From the NCBI GenBank assembly GCA_001931535.1, contig CP016211.1, positions 2,942,501 through 3,006,500 of the forward strand: DNA of 64,000 nt, written 5' to 3'. A model generated the notes under the pieces. It was not told the origin of the DNA. It worked only from the letters and a program-made list of their open reading frames with translations, and did not search any database. Every line of letters starts with the position of its first letter. Within the stretch, counting starts at the first letter, position 1. This document shows, one piece after another, positions 61,770 to 64,000 of this stretch. Origin of the DNA: Minicystis rosea (GTDB lineage: Bacteria > Myxococcota_A > Polyangia > Polyangiales > Polyangiaceae). Made by a program: the position numbers and the translations under genes.

Positions 61770-62594
61770 TCACCCGCCGTCGTCCGACGCGCGGAGCAGG
61801 CCGCTCAGGCTGACGTCGAGCTTGCTCCGCCATTCGCCGAGGAGATGATCGAGATCGCGTTGGGCAAGGCCGAGGCGAGCCCGCAGGCGGGCGGTGAGCT
61901 CCTTCCACAGCGTCTCGCGGGCGGCGGCGATGCGGCGCGCGACGGTGGCGCGGTGGGCGCCGAGGATCACCGCGATTTGATCGAGGGTGAGGCCTTTGCC
62001 GAATTGGAAGCGGAAGAGCGCGCGATCCTCGGGCGTGAGGGCCGCGAACGCTTCGCGCAGGGCTTCGTCGAAGGCGTGCTGCCAGCGGGCCCGCGCGAGG
62101 AGATGCTCGGGGCTCTGGGCGGTCCATTCCATGGTGGTGACGGCGTCGAGGGACTCGTGCGGGCGCGTGCGGCGCCGCTGGTCCGCGTCCACGCGCAGCA
62201 CGAGCACGCGAAGCCATGCGTCGAGCGGACCACGCCCGGCGTATTCGGCGATCTTCGGCGGCGCGCCGGCCCGACCCACGAAGAGGCGCTCGCGCGTGCG
62301 CTGCGCGACTTCGTCGACTTCGGCGGGAGCACGCCGGCGCCGCGTGAGGATCTCCGCGATGCGCGCGAGGTGCCGTGTCTCGACGACGGCAACGGCGCGC
62401 TCGTCACCGAGCGCGCACGCGCACACGAGGTAGAGGTCCGCCGCGTGGAGGGCCGAGAGCGCCTCCGCGGACGCCGCGAGCGGCTGCACGAAGCGCGCGA
62501 ACGCCGCGCGATCGAGGGTGATCTCCGGGTGCGCCCGCACGCCCGCGGCGTGCATGGCAGTGATGATCGCTTGGGCCGGGCCGTCGTCGGCCAT
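61770..62594 (-). CDS. RNA polymerase sigma factor, myxobacterial ECF-like type
   Basis: A 274-residue protein. The N-terminal part (residues 1-110) includes ADLYLVCACALGDERAVAVV and VAQRTRERLFVGRAGAPPKI, covering sigma region 2. The second part has GPLDAWLRVLVLRVDADQRR and region 4 as ALTPEDRALFRFQFGKGLTL with DQIAVILGAHRATVARRIAA, the -35-binding helix-turn-helix. Such divergent sigma factors with a long N-terminus are frequent in myxobacteria, usually next to a protein kinase or zinc-finger regulator. Neither is seen here. The start is ATG 62594, with GAAGGA upstream. Regulon and signal are unknown. Confidence 0.85.
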   Translation of the reverse strand: MADDGPAQAIITAMHAAGVRAHPEITLDRAAFARFVQPLAASAEALSALHAADLYLVCACALGDERAVAVVETRHLARIAEILTRRRRAPAEVDEVAQRTRERLFVGRAGAPPKIAEYAGRGPLDAWLRVLVLRVDADQRRRTRPHESLDAVTTMEWTAQSPEHLLARARWQHAFDEALREAFAALTPEDRALFRFQFGKGLTLDQIAVILGAHRATVARRIAAARETLWKELTARLRARLGLAQRDLDHLLGEWRSKLDVSLSGLLRASDDGG

Positions 62595-62794
62595 CGCTAA
62601 TCGTCCTTCTCTCGGGCCGCGATCTCGCCGGCCATGGCTGCTCGTCCCTTTCAGCCCGCGATCCGCTCGCCGGCGAAATCCAGGCTCGGGCCGTCGACGA
62701 TCAGCCCGCTGCTCTTTTCGTGCGACTCCTCTCCCGCAGGGCGCGTCATCCCTCCGACAACCTTACTGCGGGCTGCGCCCGGGAGATGACAACA

Positions 62795-64000
62795 ATGCGC
62801 CGGACTTCCCTCATCGCGCTCTCTTCCATTTTGTCCCTCGCGATCTTCACGGCCTGCGGGCCCGGCGGTGGAGGCGGGGGCGGCAGCGGCGGGTCCGCAG
62901 GGGGCACCACGAGCAGCACGGGCGGCGGCGCGTGCGACAAGGCTCCTGCATCGGGGATGACCCAGATCGTGCCCGCGAGCGGCACCGACGTGGAGGTCGG
63001 CGTCGGCGCGGCCATTTCACTGCTCGGCGATGGATCGCCGATCGTCGCCTATGGCGTCCACCACCAGACCGACGGCGCGGACGAGGTCTTCGTGATCCGC
63101 TGGGATTCGTGCGCGGGTGCGTGGACGGCGCCGGTGAAGGTCGACGACGTCTCCTCCTTGCACGGCATCCGCCCGATCGGCATCGCCGTCGATGCCAGCG
63201 ATGGTCGCGTGGTCGTCACGTACGAGAAATCGCACGTCATCCAACAGCCGAATCCGACGCATCAGATCTACGTCGCCACCTCGACGGACGGCGGCGCGAC
63301 GTTCACGAGCGAGCCCGTCTCGCGGCATTGCATCGAGGAGCCCTCGTGCACGCAGCTCGGCGACGAGCAGGACGCGTTCAATCCGCAGGTCGCGGTCGCC
63401 GGCGGCAAGACCTACGTCGTGTACGACCAGGCCCTCGTGGGCTGCGGCACCGCGGATCCAGGAGAGCCTCCGGCGTGCCACGACACCGTCGTCTTCGCGC
63501 AGAAGGACGGAGCCACGTGGACGCGCACGCCCATCGAGGACGGCGTGGATCCCAAGCTCGGAAACACCATCTACACCGACGTGACCTTCCCGCCGAGCGT
63601 GGCCATCGACGGCGACGGCGTGCCCGGCGTGCTCGCGTTCCAGCACCCAAACCAGAGCTCGAGCCCCATCAGCTACACGTGGGCGCTCTACTTCGCGCGC
63701 CCGGGCCACACGGGCGCGCGCGTCTTCGACTCGAAGGACGCGCAGAACGACGTGGGAACCGGATCCTCGTCGCTGTGCTTCGAGGGCACCAAGGCCTTCG
63801 CGCTCGCGCACCTCCACGATCAAGCGGCCGGGACCGAGACACACGATCTCCTGTTCGCCGCGAGCAACGACGGCGCCTCGTGGGCCACGGCCGTGCCGCT
63901 CCCGCGCGACGGCGACGCGCTCACCGCCGCTTCGCAGGCGCTCCTCGGCGATGGCCACGGCGGCCTCGTCGCGGTCGCGCAGGCCTCGGACGGCTCCACC
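62795..64000 (+). CDS. Secreted lipoprotein with exo-alpha-sialidase-like repeats (cut by window edge)
   Basis: The first 402 residues of a protein that runs off the right edge. The signal RRTSLIALSSILSLAIFTAC gives a lipobox (FTAC, Cys21), followed by a Gly/Ser tether (GPGGGGGGGSGGSAGG), a common myxobacterial surface-lipoprotein design. The body has beta-propeller-like blades with Asp-box-like turns: VRWSTDGG-type positions appear as YVATSTDGGATFTSEPV, FAQKDGATWTRTPIEDG and FAASNDGASWATAVPL. Such S-x-D-x-G-x-T-(W/F) boxes occur in sialidase and related propeller folds. No catalytic residues can be assigned. ATG 62795 has GGGAG at 9 nt; ATG 62786 is in frame but too close to that site. Confidence 0.83.
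   Translation, partial: MRRTSLIALSSILSLAIFTACGPGGGGGGGSGGSAGGTTSSTGGGACDKAPASGMTQIVPASGTDVEVGVGAAISLLGDGSPIVAYGVHHQTDGADEVFVIRWDSCAGAWTAPVKVDDVSSLHGIRPIGIAVDASDGRVVVTYEKSHVIQQPNPTHQIYVATSTDGGATFTSEPVSRHCIEEPSCTQLGDEQDAFNPQVAVAGGKTYVVYDQALVGCGTADPGEPPACHDTVVFAQKDGATWTRTPIEDGVDPKLGNTIYTDVTFPPSVAIDGDGVPGVLAFQHPNQSSSPISYTWALYFARPGHTGARVFDSKDAQNDVGTGSSSLCFEGTKAFALAHLHDQAAGTETHDLLFAASNDGASWATAVPLPRDGDALTAASQALLGDGHGGLVAVAQASDGST

Overview
The window is high-GC DNA (roughly 70 percent) with tightly packed genes, GTG starts and strong third-position GC bias. The gene content points to a myxobacterium (phylum Myxococcota, probably Polyangiales). It includes a DUF2169/DUF3540/DUF4150/VgrG secretion cluster, a kinase-fold/TPR giant, a TIGR00027 methyltransferase, many secreted lipoproteins with IPT, IgGFc-binding-like or Gly/Ser-rich N-termini, sigma factors and DUF6484. 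This assignment is inferred from gene families, not from a marker gene. No rRNA, tRNA, insertion sequence, phage or credible CRISPR array was seen.

Layout. Positions 1-8210 (minus strand) hold a type VI secretion spike-loading module: a double-DUF2169/pentapeptide protein, a 640-residue pure pentapeptide protein, DUF3540, a DUF4150 PAAR-like tip and the N-terminus of VgrG, which runs off the left edge. Positions 8463-13766 encode a 1767-residue fusion of a kinase fold that lacks the catalytic Asp with a long TPR array. A small FtsB/DivIC-like gene, a membrane-anchored HEAT protein and a collagen-like secreted protein follow (13.9-17.9 kb). Next come a DUF2339/DUF3999 membrane pair (18.5-23.6 kb), an Rpn-like nuclease, a V4R hybrid histidine kinase with a protein methyltransferase, and a HEAT/DUF4132 protein. 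At 29.5-32.1 kb there is an S-adenosylhomocysteine module (ahcY plus an ArsR-methyltransferase regulator) with a clear candidate promoter/operator. It is followed by an ECF sigma factor with its membrane partner, two low-complexity proteins, a GNAT enzyme, a copper-monooxygenase-like lipoprotein and two methyltransferases. A thiE/tenI gene and ileS sit at 39.6-44.1 kb.

The right third (44.2-64 kb) is mostly envelope biology. It holds a beta-propeller protein with Cys-Pro-Gly repeats, a secreted HExxH protein, a GIDE-domain membrane protein, a membrane spermidine-synthase-like protein, two surface lipoproteins in an operon, two overlapping ferritin-like genes next to a Cu/Zn superoxide dismutase lipoprotein, a patatin, DUF190, a second secretion-linked gene (DUF6484), a sigma factor and a partial lipoprotein.

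Sequence quality matters here. Three genes (the collagen-like gene, ileS and the SpeE-like gene) each need exactly one extra base in a G or C run to be read through. Because ileS is essential, these look like assembly deletions rather than biology. The most interesting non-coding signals are a promoter at 32.05 kb whose spacer is filled by two GCATnnATGC palindromes, and four copies of an 18-bp dyad repeat between two convergent genes at 51.67-51.85 kb.
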